Assembly: GCA_020055645.1 (NCBI GenBank)
Contig: CM034548.1
Coordinates: forward strand, 10,726,001-10,790,000
DNA length: 64,000 nucleotides
Origin: Tomocerus qinae
Taxonomy: Eukaryota > Arthropoda > Collembola > Entomobryomorpha > Tomoceridae
Direction: 5' to 3'
Positions 54,713 through 63,852 of the stretch are shown here, piece after piece (position 1 is the stretch's first letter; every line of letters begins with the position of its first letter). Made by a program: the position numbers and the translations under genes. The notes beneath the pieces are model-generated. The model did no database searches. It worked only from the letters and a program-made list of their open reading frames with translations, and had not been told where the DNA came from.

Positions 54713-57700
54713 CTGGAAAGAACAGAATGATAACTAAATACTATTTGTCATGCCTATATTTACACAATAATTTGAGTACAAAGTACAAAAATAATGTAAC
54801 CAAATTATAAATAAAGAGTATTAAATTAAATTAAAGATTAAATTGGATTTCTAACCACGTTATGGTCGATCAGGAATTTAAAAGATGAACATTGTGAAAT
54901 TCCGCACGTTATGTTACATCCACTTGCATGGACGAGAAGTTCCGCAACTCGATCCAAAGATATCTCTCTGGTTTTCATTATCGACAGGGGTCTTTTAACA
55001 CATGATGAACATAAACCAAATCTTGGATACTCGTCAGGGCTGTAAATAAAAAATAGCTTATATTTTTTATTAAACATAGAATTTTAACATTAAATAAAAA
55101 CTTAGCGATTCTTACACAGAGTCGACTATTTTTCCACAAATTTCACAGGTTGAAGTAAGGAGATCGGGATCAAGCTGACCCATTTCTGAAATTATGAACA
55201 ACGTAGAGTACTTCGCTTTAGCCAACGTAGAAAACTCCAAGTTATTATCTTTCGAAAAAAGTGAAAATTTGTCTCGACTCTCCACAAAGTTGCACCTTGT
55301 TTCTGTTTTTTCTGTATTTAATGTGATCTGAAAACAGACAACAAAACAAATAATACAAAAATGTACAAGCCTGTATTTTGTATTAACTTTAATGGGAAAT
55401 GCTATTTTCTTACAAGATGTGCATCTTCTTGCGATTGAAGGGTGGCTATAAAGAATGAGCGCTTGTAGTATTTCAGTTCATGTTTAACCCTTGAGAGAAG
55501 AACTTTCGGTTCTATAATGACAGCCATTGCGTTGTCTGACGTTGAAACAGCAGGGTTAGATGGATCAACAGGAGCATTCTTATGACAAGACTTGTTTACC
55601 TGCTGACCAATTAAAATCCCACCAATACTTAAATAATTGAATAATAATGTAGGATAAAGAGTTCTCAAAAGAATTGTATATAGGTATAAAAGAGTCATAC
55701 AGAATTTCTATGTTAAAGCGGTCTAAGCTCTCTAACTTATAAACAGAGGCTGCTACGAGAATGAGGCAACCCTCATTGAAAAAAAGGACAAAATTTGCGA
55801 CAAAATATTTTGTATCCTTTTTTATTTAGAATATACTATTCTATTTAGGATATATATTCTATATTTTTATTGAATTTGGTTTCACAAATTAAAATTCAGA
55901 AAGTTAAACATCAAATCTGCTCATAATTGAATGTACCGTATTAATCGAATTAATTCTCCGTATTGAAATAATGCTCCCCCCGGGTAACTATTTCGATTTT
56001 TTTCGTTTTCAAGAGCAAAATAATAGCCTTTGAAATATAATTCTCCGTATCGAAATAATTCACCATCCCAGTCTAAGTGTCAAGTGTCAGTGGGTACAAC
56101 AACAAAGCACCCAATATCCAGACACTGGTCAGAAAATATTTGCTAGCTTGCGTTAGCTGGTCGTCACAAGTTGACATCAACTTTACGTGAAATAATAACG
56201 TCCAGCCAACCCTAACTTCTACGTTAATTTGACCAAAATAAGGATTTGTAGGTGAATTAGAACCCCTTACACTAACTGTGGCTGATTAGCAGAGTTGAGT
56301 TGATGGGAGTTGGACTGATCAAGGCTTTAAAACCTGGTCATAAGTTTTTGACTTTTTGATATTTTTCTCGGATTTTTTGACTTGCTAACCGAAAGCTACG
56401 TTAATTATTTAATTTTAGGTGGTACTCGTTTTGTTGTAAGAAAGCTAGCTTCGCAGTTATTTGCGTTCACCTTTAGTCGTAGGGTGGTTAAATTTTGGCG
56501 ATGTCTCCACAACGGCAAGTGGGACATTTTTACGCTGCAGTTTCGTTACTAGAAACATTGTAGCAACCTTGTGCACGTCAAATTCGGACGTTAGCACAAC
56601 TGTTTTATAACCAAAATTTCTGCTACTTAAGAAAAATTGACTGTTTGGAAAATAATTCTCCGTATCGAAATAATTCACCACCTGGTTAACTATTTCGATT
56701 TTCGTCGTTTTCAAGAGCTAAAAAAAGGCCAATGAAACAATAACAACCCGGAGAATTAATTCGATTAATACGGTATTTTCATTTAACGATTTTTCATTTC
56801 TTAACTTTTAATGTTACCGTAAAATGGTGACATTAAGTCAATTCTGTATGACCTAGTATAGGGTATACTTACCGCAGAAGATTTTTCTGCTTCTTTGATT
56901 TCTTCCTCTTTCATCACCTTAGTCAACGCCAGGTACAATAAATCCTCACGGAAGAAGGGAAAATCAGTAATTTTCGATACCTTATTAAATGCTTCGAAGA
57001 TATTCTAAAAATAAATAAATAAAGGCATACAATGATCAATAATAAAATACTTTAAAAAGTCCAGTGACTTTTGTCTCAGAACAACAATTTTCATTAGTAA
57101 AAATTAAAAATCAATAGAAGCGTCGTTTTGTAGTCTGTTGTTACTATGTAGTTTACGATTGTTTAGTTTTAGACAATATTTAACCTTTAAAATATTTAAA
57201 ATTTGATTGGTTTGTCTAAATAACTTAAGACAGACATTTTGTCAATTCCAATGGTCTGAAAAAAAATACGAAAAAGTGGAAAAAATACCAACAATGGGTT
57301 CGATGTATTGGGTTGGGATTCAGGAAGGTTTTATTACAAATATCATTCTGAAAAGCTAAGTAGTAACTGCTGATAATATGTAAATGCCTTTATGAGTATT
57401 TAAATTGAGTTAAAATAAAAAATTCTAATACAGCATACCGTGTAATTTTGTACAATGCCTTCGGTTACAGCTTTTTTTAAGAGAGTACAGTACCATGCTT
57501 CTAAACGTGAGGCATTGGGAATTTTTTGGTCTTTAGGATGATGGCGAAATATGAAGTCACACTCTGGAGTCTCGGGTGGACAAGCCCAAATGTAGACTTT
57601 GACAAATCCCGTTGCTTTTGCGAAGTCTATGTATCCCAACAATATTTGGTGATACACCTCCGTTTTCCAATTACGTGGGACGAAGTGGTTAATGGAATCA

Positions 57701-60558
57701 ATATAGGCTACATAAACACAGCGTCTATTTGGTAGAGGGCATCCTTCAGTCCCACATTCTTGGACATACATGCCAAAGAAGCATACGTCTTGGCCATTTA
57801 TCGATTGAAATGCGAAAATGGATTTGGCTCTGAAAAAAGATAAGTCCAATGTACAATAAATAAAACATTGTTCATAACTATATAAAATTATTCTAGATCA
57901 TTATTAGTGGTAAAACTTTTTAGTAAAGCTACTCACCGGTACGGGAAACCGCTTTTGAATTGAAATTCCGGAAAAGAATTTTTTATCGCGTCATTAATTT
58001 CGATAGTACACGTTCCAGAGGATAAAACGCGGATGAAAACGTCACCGACGACTTCCGAATCTGCTTTTTTAGTAGCTATATAAAGTTTTACTCTTTCTTC
58101 CAGCCATCTGGATAAACTTGTATGACGCAAATTTTTTGCAAAATACTTGTGGCTTGGTTTAGTCAAATTCTTGCTTTCTAAGCACTTTGTACAATAAAAC
58201 CTAATAAAAAGGGTGTAACAACAATCAATTCATTATTTGTTCTGCATCAATAGATCTATACAAATAAGTCATGCCTTATTTTCATATTAATTACCCTTCT
58301 GGCCACACTCGATCGTTATAGACGACGCAATACTGATGGAACCTTTTATTGCAAGCCTTGCATTTTACAAACGGTTCAAGGACAGGACGCTTGTTTTCGG
58401 TTTCTTCGAAATCCCTTTTAAAAATCCTACATAACAATTAAAAGAATTGAAAACTTTATTTAACAATCAACTGTTCGTCAGCAGAATAAAATAGAATTTC
58501 TAAAAAGTAAAACAACATACTCTTTCTTTGTCTTGGGATGTATTATGGTATTCCGCTCAGTATAACAAGTTACACAAATAACTATGCTGAAATAATAATT
58601 TTAAATTTACTTCTACTATTAAAAAAGAAGATATTTTGCTCGTCTATATTTAAAACTTACTCTTGATACATAAAGTAAGTGCTGCCAAAATCTATCACGC
58701 ATCTATGGACTTTTTTAGCATGGCAATATAATCTTCTACGATCAAGATTACTGCAGCAGTATCCTAAGTCTTTCATTGCACTACTGATGCGGTTTTCAAA
58801 ATATTGAAGAAGCTTAAAAAAAGAAAATATATTTAATAGTTAGTTCATCCCGTCAACAAGTTAGAACACCATAAATTGAGGAGTTGAACTGGTTAGAGAA
58901 CAATTATTATACCTTTTTGGCGTCACGGACAACACTTATGGAGTTTTGATTATAGTTACTGTTATCAAAGATGAGATAAATATCTTCGATGACATCCCAC
59001 GGATCATTGTAATAGGCTTCAACCCCAACGAATTTTCTTGTAATGATTCTGAAGTCCATAGGTGTTTTGATTGTCTTGGGGTAATGAAATATTTTTTCAG
59101 GCTGGAAATAGAAAATAAATAATTGTTCAATTATATCAAGATTCAATCTTAGCAATAAACGACCCCTTTCCAGTTAAAATGTAATTATATATAATTTACA
59201 TGGTGATTTAGTGCTGTTTCTATTGAGGTCGAGAAGTATTTATTAGTATCCATCGCTTCCAATTCATTTACGATTTTCTTAAATATTTCCACCCACGTCT
59301 CTGGAGGGTTTACTGTAAAGAAAAAAAATAATTATTTCAACACAAAAAAATTGATCGTTGATCGAATATGGAAATGGATTGATAGAAAAATGCATGTGTT
59401 TATTGCGAGTTTTATGAGGTAAAGGTTTCTGAAGTCTCGTTACCTTCCCAAAAAAGTAGTTGAAAAGTGCCAAGAAAATATTTTTCTCTACTGCCTATCA
59501 AGGTTTGACATGAATCGGATTAAATAGTTTTGAATTTTAGCTTTGAACGACTTACAAGGTTCTGCCATAGAAGGTGCTTCAATATTTGCCTCGATTCTGG
59601 TGGGTGGTGTAGGCTTTACTGTACAATTTGAATAATTAGCAGGTATGGAGTCTGCAGAATCTACTTCGTCATTAGATCGTAGTCTTTTAAGAATACCTTG
59701 CTCTTGCTCTTCTATCGCCGCTTTTCTTTTACGATGCATATTTTCTTTGTCATTATTACTAAGGGGAATAACAAGTACATTTTCTGTTCTGACTGCTAAC
59801 ACTTGACTTTTTGACCGGTTTTCATTTCCTAAGTTTTGGGGAGAGTTGTCTGAGTAATTTTTGTTGCTAATATCTTGGTTACAGTTAGCAGACCTGCAAA
59901 GCTCAGATGTAAAAGAAGTAATGACACTTTGTAAATCATTTTCTGTTTCTTCAAGTGACTTTCGTACATCGCACAGTTTATAAATATTTTTTAAACAAGG
60001 GAGGCAAATTGGCAAACGACAAAGTTCACGAATATTTCTATCTAGGTTAAAATCACAATTAAGCCTATGTACTATTAATGAATGATTTACTACTGTGACA
60101 ATGTTTTGCGCTTCACTGTAAGTAAATTTCGGAACATCGTTTCCATTAAAAGATTCACTGCAAAGTATACAGAGTAGATCGACTATCGACAAGTCCACTT
60201 GAGCTTTTGCTCCACTTCCTGCCTGAGATTGGGATAACAAACTTTTAGATACGGATTTAGGTTCTTTTACAGATTTGGCAAAGTTGTTAGAAATCGCTGA
60301 AATTTCTTGTTTCAGATCTTCACATTTCCGGCTTAAGTCAGTAATGCACGTAATAATTTCCTTACAAATGTCACATAACTTGAAATTTTTGTTGTCTACA
60401 AACTCCCAGTCGACATCTAATTTTGATAGATGAGTTCGACACGAAGTGAGTAAATCCGTTTTCTCTTGATCCATCTGTTCGACCAAATTCTCTAGATGTT
60501 TCTTGCATGTCACACATATCCAAGTAACTTGTACTGATGAATTTTGTTTCTCACCCAT
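54473..60558 (-). CDS. Compact CBP/p300-like histone acetyltransferase with N-terminal ZAD-like modules
   Basis: Thirteen coding exons, all GT-AG and frame-consistent, give 1087 residues (CBP/p300 usually exceeds 2000). Domains: ZAD-like module 1 (Cys15/18, 62/65), module 2 (Cys130/133, 185/188), a bipartite nuclear signal (277-279, 291-294), bromodomain (about 337-445, Tyr422-Asn423), split RING (Cys454-493), PHD (Cys530, 533, His538, Cys541, 555, 558), KAT11 acetyltransferase (about 565-925), reduced ZZ (Cys938/941, 958/961), TAZ2 (about 975-1055). In the catalytic core the acetyl-CoA pocket motifs YIDS (682-685), HQILLGY (700-706), IWACPP (720-725) and RLEAWY (748-753) line up with p300. 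The family acetylates histones and other nuclear proteins using acetyl-CoA. The start ATG has A at -3 and G at +4 and lies 7 nt after a possible acceptor, so a 5' non-coding exon is likely. TAZ1, KIX and the C-terminal coactivator-binding region are absent. It is probably an active, divergent paralogue rather than the main CBP gene. Confidence 0.92.
54859..55039 (-). CDS. CBP-like gene exon 12: reduced ZZ and first half of TAZ2
   Basis: Residues 948-1008; acceptor tatttacag, donor gtggtt (weak). LCSSC (958-961) is the only other ZZ Cys pair. LLVHASGCNITCGISQC holds TAZ2 ligands His985, Cys989, Cys993, Cys998, then His1007. Without splicing the frame gives six more residues and a stop at 54838. 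Confidence 0.85.
55116..55327 (-). CDS. CBP-like gene exon 11: end of acetyltransferase, start of ZZ
   Basis: Residues 878-948; acceptor tgttttcag, donor gtaaga. RCNFVESRDKFSLFSKDNNL and EFSTLAKAKYSTL match the end of the p300 catalytic domain (DGRDAFLTLARDKHLEFSSL). TCEICGK supplies the first ZZ cysteine pair (938, 941). Confidence 0.92.
55414..55602 (-). CDS. CBP-like gene exon 10: short regulatory loop and following helix
   Basis: Residues 815-877; donor gtaaga. The acceptor is cagcag, so two in-frame choices differ by one Gln (NAGNAG). The loop (about 812-846) is rich in Ser, Pro, Asn and Ala with only two Lys, then LLSRVKHEL and KRSFFIATL match the p300 helix and strand after its autoinhibitory loop. 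Confidence 0.87.
55934..56775. mobile_element. Non-autonomous DNA transposon with perfect 27-bp TIRs in intron 9
   Basis: 55934-55960 and 56749-56775 are perfect inverted copies beginning taccgtattaatcgaattaa. The outermost TA may be the target duplication, as in Tc1/mariner/pogo-type elements. Just inside, a module (ttctccgtatcgaaataatt ... tcgttttcaagagc) occurs near both ends in direct orientation (about 55954-56033 and 56656-56731) with a third partial copy near 56041. The minus-strand frame 56457-56714 is mostly this module and encodes no recognisable transposase. Total length is 842 bp. Confidence 0.85.
56873..57004 (-). CDS. CBP-like gene exon 9: acetyltransferase, up to regulatory loop
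   Basis: Residues 771-814; acceptor tatttttag, donor gtaagt; phase 0. It includes NIFEAFNKVSKITDFPFF (p300 has DIFKQ ... KELPYFEGDFW) and a Glu/Lys helix leading to the loop. The 1270-bp intron after it holds a transposable element. Confidence 0.9.
57439..57829 (-). CDS. CBP-like gene exon 8: acetyltransferase catalytic core
   Basis: Residues 640-770; acceptor tttttcag, donor gtatgc. It contains AFQSINGQDVCFFGM, NRRCVYVAYIDS, EVYHQILLGY, VYIWACPP, HPKDQKIP and RLEAWY. Trp721 and Trp752-Tyr753 correspond to p300 Trp1436 and Trp1466-Tyr1467, and Asp684-Ser685 to Asp1399-Ser1400. Lys695 stands where p300 has Arg1410, a CoA contact. Confidence 0.96.
57937..58200 (-). CDS. CBP-like gene exon 7: end of PHD, start of acetyltransferase
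   Basis: Residues 552-640; acceptor ttattag, donor gtgagt. It begins GFYCTKC (Cys555, Cys558), followed by LSRWLEERV and VFIRVLSSG, which match the first strands of the KAT11 fold, and ends FPYR, the start of the family's FPYR-T/A-K motif. Confidence 0.93.
58295..58426 (-). CDS. CBP-like gene exon 6: PHD finger
   Basis: Residues 508-552; acceptor tatgtag, donor gtaatt. FVKCKACNKRFHQYCV places Cys530, Cys533, His538 and Cys541 as in the CBP PHD, followed by DRVWPEG leading into the next exon's Cys pair. Confidence 0.92.
58521..58586 (-). CDS. CBP-like gene exon 5: rest of RING
   Basis: Residues 486-508 (both end codons split); acceptor ttatttcag, donor gtatgt; only 66 nt. It carries VICVTC (Cys490, Cys493), matching FCEKCF of the CBP RING, which the PHD finger interrupts in this family. 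Confidence 0.85.
58661..58812 (-). CDS. CBP-like gene exon 4: end of bromodomain, start of RING
   Basis: Residues 436-486 (last codon split); acceptor tttttttaag, donor gtaagt. It contains MKDLGYCCS and, after a short gap, RRRLYCHAKK, both aligning with the first zinc-binding half of the CBP/p300 RING (LGYCCG, LCCYGK). Confidence 0.92.
58913..59101 (-). CDS. CBP-like gene exon 3: bromodomain core
   Basis: Residues 373-435; acceptor ctatttccag, donor gtataa; phase 0 at both ends. It contains KTIKTPMDF (the family's IVKSPMDL), DPWDVIEDIYLIFDN, and Tyr422-Asn423, the expected acetyl-lysine-contacting pair. Confidence 0.93.
59200..59312 (-). CDS. CBP-like gene exon 2: start of bromodomain
   Basis: Residues 335-372; acceptor ttctttacag, donor gtaaat; enters in phase 1, leaves in phase 0. 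It encodes the first bromodomain helix (ETWVEIFKKIVNELEAMD) and the start of the ZA loop, where p300's LPF shelf appears as KYF. The longer antisense-free frame at 59279-59473 is not this exon. Confidence 0.85.
59556..60558 (-). CDS. CBP-like gene exon 1: ZAD-like modules and NLS
   Basis: Residues 1-334 plus one base; the donor is gtaagt. Two modules share a plan: C-x2-C, about 45-50 residues, C-x2-C, then an amphipathic helix. Module 1 has CVTC (15-18) and CDIC (62-65) followed by KEIITCITDLSRKCEDL. Module 2 has CILC (130-133) and RLPICLPCLKNIYKLC (181-196). The LPxxICxxC-plus-helix pattern is typical of ZAD domains, which dimerise and recruit proteins in arthropod zinc-finger factors. A Ser/Gln linker (about 98-120) separates them, and HRKRK ... 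KRLR forms a nuclear signal. The frame runs on to a stop at 59488, but the bromodomain starts only after splicing. Confidence 0.88.
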
Positions 60559-60715
60559 TTTTGACTGAAAATTGAATAAAATATCATGTATATAGTCAGA
60601 AATTAATAATATTCATTCATTCATATTTTGTAATTATTCATAAATTAAAAAAACAAATGTGAAGTGATAACTGATGGTCAACCAAGAATGTCAATCCATA
60701 AATGGAAAATCTGCC

Positions 60716-60780
60716 GACAGCGACACTGACACGAGACGAGTCCGACAGCGACACTGACACGATACGAGTGCGACAGCTCC
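60716..60780. repeat. 28-bp tandem repeat, about 2.3 copies
   Basis: The unit starts gacagcgacactgacacgag; copies are 60716-60743 and 60744-60771 with two or three differences, plus a partial copy to 60780. It is GC-rich against AT-rich surroundings and lies about 160 bp upstream of the CBP-like start codon, so it could fall in the promoter or 5' UTR. Confidence 0.85.
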
Positions 60781-60913
60781 ACCATCCACACAAAATAAAT
60801 TATGGGCTACTGTGACTTTTTAAAAACTGTCCCCGTATCTACGGACATAACAGAAAGTAAATTGCTTGGTAATATTCATAGTATGTAAGCGAGGCAAAAT
60901 GACTGCTGCTATT

Positions 60914-61080
60914 AAGGGCCTCAGCCAGAAAAAAATCGGTGGGGGGGCCGACAAATTGTAAGAGAAAATATATACTAATTTCGCGAGAAGGGCGAAAATT
61001 TTTAGCGTTTTAAGGCAAAAAATTATTTTCTTTTCTTCGATGTCGGGGTAAGCCAGCCCCCCCCCCTGGCTGCGGCTCTG
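60914..61080. mobile_element. hAT-like MITE, 167 bp
   Basis: The ends are imperfect inverted repeats (aagggcctcagccag against the reverse complement of ctggctgcggctctg), each followed inward by a G or C run. The flanks ctgctatt (60906-60913) and ctgctttt (61081-61088) look like an 8-bp target duplication with one change, as left by hAT elements. No coding capacity. Confidence 0.65.
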
Positions 61081-61133
61081 CTGCTTTTGACTGTTGACAT
61101 TGCTTTCAGAACTGTGCAGCAATTACCTCGAGG

Positions 61134-61460
61134 GCTAGATTTAGGCAGCGGGATCTCGTTGCCTCAATTGCCCCTCCCCCGTTGCCCCTAGTTTAGCCAC
61201 TTAACCTATTATCTTTGCAATTTGCTTCCCGTTACTATTTCTGCCTCTTTTTTGAGCTAACCTAATTAAAAATAAGCATATTACTTGCTTGTTAGGCTTT
61301 AACAATAAAACAGTTTATTTTTTATTAGGTTAGGTCAAAAAAGAGGCAAAAATAGTACCGGGAGGCAATGGGGACAATATATTAAAGTAATAGGTTAAGT
61401 GGCTAAACTAGGGGCAACGGGGGTAATTGAGGCAACGAGATCCCGCTGCCTAAATCCAGC
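61134..61460. mobile_element. 327-bp foldback element
   Basis: The left arm (61134 to about 61266) and right arm (about 61326 to 61460) are inverted copies at high identity with small gaps, starting gctagatttaggcagcggga on the left. The arms include gttgcccctagtttagccac. The spacer is AT-rich. It is a foldback or MITE with no ORF. A target duplication was not clear. Confidence 0.8.
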
Positions 61461-62654
61461 CTACCGCGAGTCGAATGATATCAATTCCAATTAATTTTAA
61501 CAATAAACACATCTGAGACTCCTCAACCCTCCCCCACTTGCCATTAATAAATGCTGTTGCCACTGTTGCCGCCACTGTTATGCTGTTGCCGCCACCCTTA
61601 TGCTGTTGGTAAACTTTGTTGTTTGTAGTAAACTTTCAACTTTGATTTATGATTTAATACTGGTACGATGTACGAGTAACGATCACGAGATACATTGCTG
61701 CATTTTCACACAAACTTCGCGCTTCGGGTAACAGCTCTTAAGAGATGCCAATCAAATCAATCTCAAATCTCTGCGAAGAGCGTGAAAAGGAAATAAAATT
61801 ATGTGAAAGCAAATGTAATTGTTGTAATTGCAGATTGCAGTACAGCAAGTTCTCCGTTTTTTGAGACTGATCTTGTAGTTTTAAGTCCAGTAAATTAGTT
61901 CTTTGCCAAATTAATGAATGCATGAAAATTGAAGAAATAAAATCTAGTACTTATCGAAGAAAATTATTATTATTTATTACTAGCCCCCCACTACTAATGA
62001 TGAATTTCAAAATGATTTAGGCATATTAAGGGGGCTGTTCCTCTTTTATTTCGAAATTTTGAAATATTTCAAAATTCAAATAAAAATATGCTTCTAACGG
62101 TAGCCGAAACCCATAGCCCTACTAACCGAAAAACTAACTGGAGATAACCACACAATCGCAGTATTCGACGCTGGGCAGTATAATAGTGCAATATTTCAAA
62201 ATAACAAAATGGAAAGTTCCCAAGGAAGTTCCTAATTTTGAATGGTATGTAGCTATTTAACACAGGGAGCCAATAGCAACAGCAATCTGCACTGCAAAAT
62301 CTTCATCCAATGTGCCCAAGAATTTGTTCATGCCATGAACTGGCTACATTTGGATGTAGAGGTACATTTGCATTTCCATTTCCACACATATTATTTCGAG
62401 CATTGCACTGCTATCCCTTGGGTGGGACATCATTGACATCAGTAACCATGGGATCGAATTACTACTGACGGTGATTAAGCAATGACACTATGAAAATTAT
62501 GACACCATCAGCGTTGGCATAGAGAAAAAGCTCTATGCTCTAGCTCATGTCAAGTTGATATCAGTCCATTGCTTCAATGTCGGATATTCTATGAATTGCA
62601 CATCCGGTCAAGTATGAGGCAGTTTACATTTCAACCTTTTTCATGAAACTCTCT

Positions 62655-62965
62655 TTGCTATTTTTGATATAACTTCCAGAGTTTTACTCCGATTTTTTAA
62701 TGATGTACATTTTCAGAAAGGCATTAGCTAGGAATTAATTTGGAAAAATGTTCGATTATTGCCTCAGTTTTTATACATGTCACACTTTAATGATGACATC
62801 TGGATAGAAATTCGCATAAAATTTTGAACCATTGCTACTGCTAAATAATCAAAAAAATCGAAAATTTTCCCAAATTAAATCCTAGCCAATGTTTTTACCT
62901 TTCCGAAAATGTACTTCATTAGAAAATCGGAGTAAAACTCTGGAAGTTATATCAAGAATGACAAA
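62655..62965. mobile_element. Inverted-repeat element, about 310 bp
   Basis: The left segment from ttgatataacttccagagtt (62664) is matched in inverted orientation by the segment ending in aactctggaagttatatcaa (62955). Similarity continues inward for about 100 nt with mismatches (gtacattttc against gaaaatgtac, and taggaattaattt against aaattaaatccta). It looks like an older MITE. Confidence 0.7.
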
Positions 62966-63356
62966 AAATTTTAACATGTATTTTGATAGTCACCAGAGAT
63001 TCCCAAATCGTATACACCATCACCTTAACAATGTTTAATTTTGGAAATAAGTTAATGTTAACCCATATTGGACTTCCTTGTATTATGTAATATTGCATTG
63101 TGTACACGCATGTTCATTGCAACAAAAAGTCGCATTTACCATGGCATAGGTATAGATAGATATTATACATACATGCGACATACTAAGAAATACTTTAATG
63201 TATAGTAATGTATTACAATCGAATAGTCAGTACACTCCTACTTTCGAAACAGTTTTGTTTTCATTTTCATAAATACACATTTTAGATTTTACACATATTT
63301 ATTACTAGCTGAATCCTAGCACACAAAGTGTGCTAGAAAATGTTGAAATCAGTAAA

Positions 63357-63405
63357 TTTCTAGCGACTGCGCATTGGCCCGAAATTCATAGACCGTTGAT
63401 TGGAC
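63357..63405. repeat. Second copy of dispersed repeat
   Basis: tctagcgactgcgcattggc and following bases match 734-800 with changes, including cccgaaa and gattggac. The orientation is the same as the first copy. Confidence 0.45.
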
Positions 63406-63582
63406 TCAGTACTGATAGTCTAAGTCTAGTCCTTGCTCATTACTTGCAAAATATTACCCTTACTCATTAATTACAAAATATTACGGACAAATATACAAAC
63501 CTTAATACATTAATAAAGAATTCCATGCGCATGTCCCACTTTTGTTTAAAAGATTATGTTTATGTAGAGTAAAGATAATATA

Positions 63583-63852
63583 CTAGTGGACTACCCGCGT
63601 TACTTCGTAGATGAGCGTATGTGATTAGATTCGTAAAATTTGGAAAAATACGCAAAACTACATCAAAATTAAAACAAGCCACCCGAGCTGAGTACTTTTC
63701 TTGGCGCATAGTGGAGTGAGTACTCAACCAGGACTGGTGGATATAATTTGCGCTGACGAAAATTGAAAAAATTCTCTATAAATTCAAACTGGTCGTTTAC
63801 ACTTATACGAATCTACACAAATCTACGAAGGTAGCGGGTACACCCCTACTAT
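63583..63852. mobile_element. Imperfect TIR element with acccgc...ttcgtagat ends
   Basis: tgga-ctacccgcgttacttcg at the left (about 63587) and the reverse complement of the right end (tacccgctaccttcgtagat, about 63822-63841) align over about 45 nt with gaps, including gattcgta. An inner pair gagtac/gtactc also occurs (63690-63725). Probably a decayed non-autonomous element. Confidence 0.5.

Noticed and set aside
56457-56714. 85-codon minus-strand ORF inside intron 9
   Set aside because: Its first part is the subterminal repeat of the transposon and the rest has no family features. Including it would break the acetyltransferase.
59279-59473. 64-codon minus-strand ORF near exon 2
   Set aside because: A different frame from the bromodomain exon. 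Exon 2 with its splice sites explains the region.
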